Origin: Halomonas sp. MCCC 1A13316
GTDB lineage: Bacteria > Pseudomonadota > Gammaproteobacteria > Pseudomonadales > Halomonadaceae
Assembly (NCBI RefSeq): GCF_014931605.1
Contig: NZ_CP053382.1
Location: 124,001 to 188,000 of the forward strand
DNA length: 64,000 nucleotides
Direction: 5' to 3'
The notes beneath the pieces were generated by a model. It was not told the DNA's origin. It made no database searches and saw only the letters and a list, made by a program, of their open reading frames with translations. This document shows positions 63,776 through 64,000 of the stretch, in pieces. The translations under genes were made by a program, and so were the position numbers. Every line of letters begins with the position of its first letter. The stretch's first letter is position 1.

Positions 63776-64000
63776 ATGACCATACATAGCCATTCGCGAC
63801 ACCTGGGCTTTGCCCTCGACGAGGCACCGCTGGCGCCCGGCGAGGTCGCCATCGTCGGCGCGGGGCCGGGCGACCCGGGCCTGCTGACCCTGCGCGCCCT
63901 GTCGCTGCTGCAGCAGGCCGACTGCCTGGTCTTCGACCGGCTGGTGTCGCAGGAAGTGCTGGCCATGGCGCGTTCGCAGGCGAAGCGCTACTACGTGGGC
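63776..64000 (+). CDS. nirE: NirE, uroporphyrinogen-III C-methyltransferase, 3' end outside window
   Basis: First 75 residues from ATG 63776 (GGGGAGAGG upstream). The SUMT opening [21 protein letters not shown] followed by [12 protein letters not shown] is clear. NirE makes precorrin-2 from uroporphyrinogen III, the first committed step toward siroheme and heme d1. Its place after nirJ favours NirE over CobA or CysG. The rest of the nir cluster would continue to the right. Confidence 0.9.
   Translation, partial: MTIHSHSRHLGFALDEAPLAPGEVAIVGAGPGDPGLLTLRALSLLQQADCLVFDRLVSQEVLAMARSQAKRYYVG

Overview
The window is GC-rich, densely coded gammaproteobacterial DNA, most likely from a Halomonas-like (Halomonadaceae/Pseudomonas-type) denitrifier. 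This is inferred from the split class II ribonucleotide reductase (nrdJa/nrdJb), the nos and nir gene content, and Pseudomonas-like regulators; no rRNA or other phylogenetic marker is present. Almost everything serves life without oxygen: nitrite and nitrous oxide respiration, heme d1 and heme synthesis, defence against nitric oxide, oxygen-independent ubiquinone synthesis and anaerobic dNTP supply.

Layout. 1-1626: the end of ccmI (cytochrome c maturation) and a DNR-type Crp/Fnr regulator. 1700-6383: a first, divergent cytochrome cd1 nitrite reductase (nirS1) with a NapC/ethylbenzene-dehydrogenase-like hexaheme fusion, a cupredoxin and a periplasmic protein. 6393-15250 (minus): nosRZDFYL plus two uncharacterised genes. 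15435-23128: cytochrome c5, nsrR, a DUF454 protein, nnrS, hemN, a chemoreceptor, ytfE and norR. 23217-25740: a NitT/TauT-type ABC importer. 26150-29592: ubiT and nrdJa/nrdJb. 29670-37842: deoR, a glycosyltransferase and the deoxynucleoside operon nupC-deoC-deoA-deoB-deoD-cdd. 38219-45972 (minus): anaerobic ribonucleotide reductase (nrdD, a separate glycyl-radical mini-gene, nrdG), a DUF6448 protein, an AraC-type regulator, a second nrdG, and ubiV/ubiU. 46091-51711: tetR, an RND pump and a cytochrome c'-like protein. 51867-56711: hmp, a small membrane protein with an orphan sdhB, two Yip1-like paralogues, marR and a broken P450. 56721-64000: nirF-nirC diverging from a canonical nirS2-nirDLGHJE, cut off by the window end.

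Regulation can partly be read from the DNA. TTGAC-N4-GTCAA boxes precede nirS1 (two), nirS2 and nirC, with near matches before nosR and hemN; this fits the DNR regulator at 862-1626. A canonical FNR/ANR box (TTGAT-N4-ATCAA) sits just before nsrR. AAGTAT-N5-ATACTT-like boxes (NsrR type) precede hmp, the 53343/sdhB pair and nnrS. A consensus sigma-54 promoter with three GT-N7-AC sites links norR to ytfE. A TGTTA-N6-TAACA operator precedes nupC, and an NrdR box precedes nrdD.

The most unusual items are: the anaerobic ribonucleotide reductase, whose glycyl-radical C-terminus is encoded by a separate 53-codon gene with its own ribosome site; the second nirS module, which carries its own predicted electron-transfer chain; the duplicated nrdG genes flanking nrdD; and the orphan succinate dehydrogenase iron-sulfur subunit behind an NsrR-type operator.
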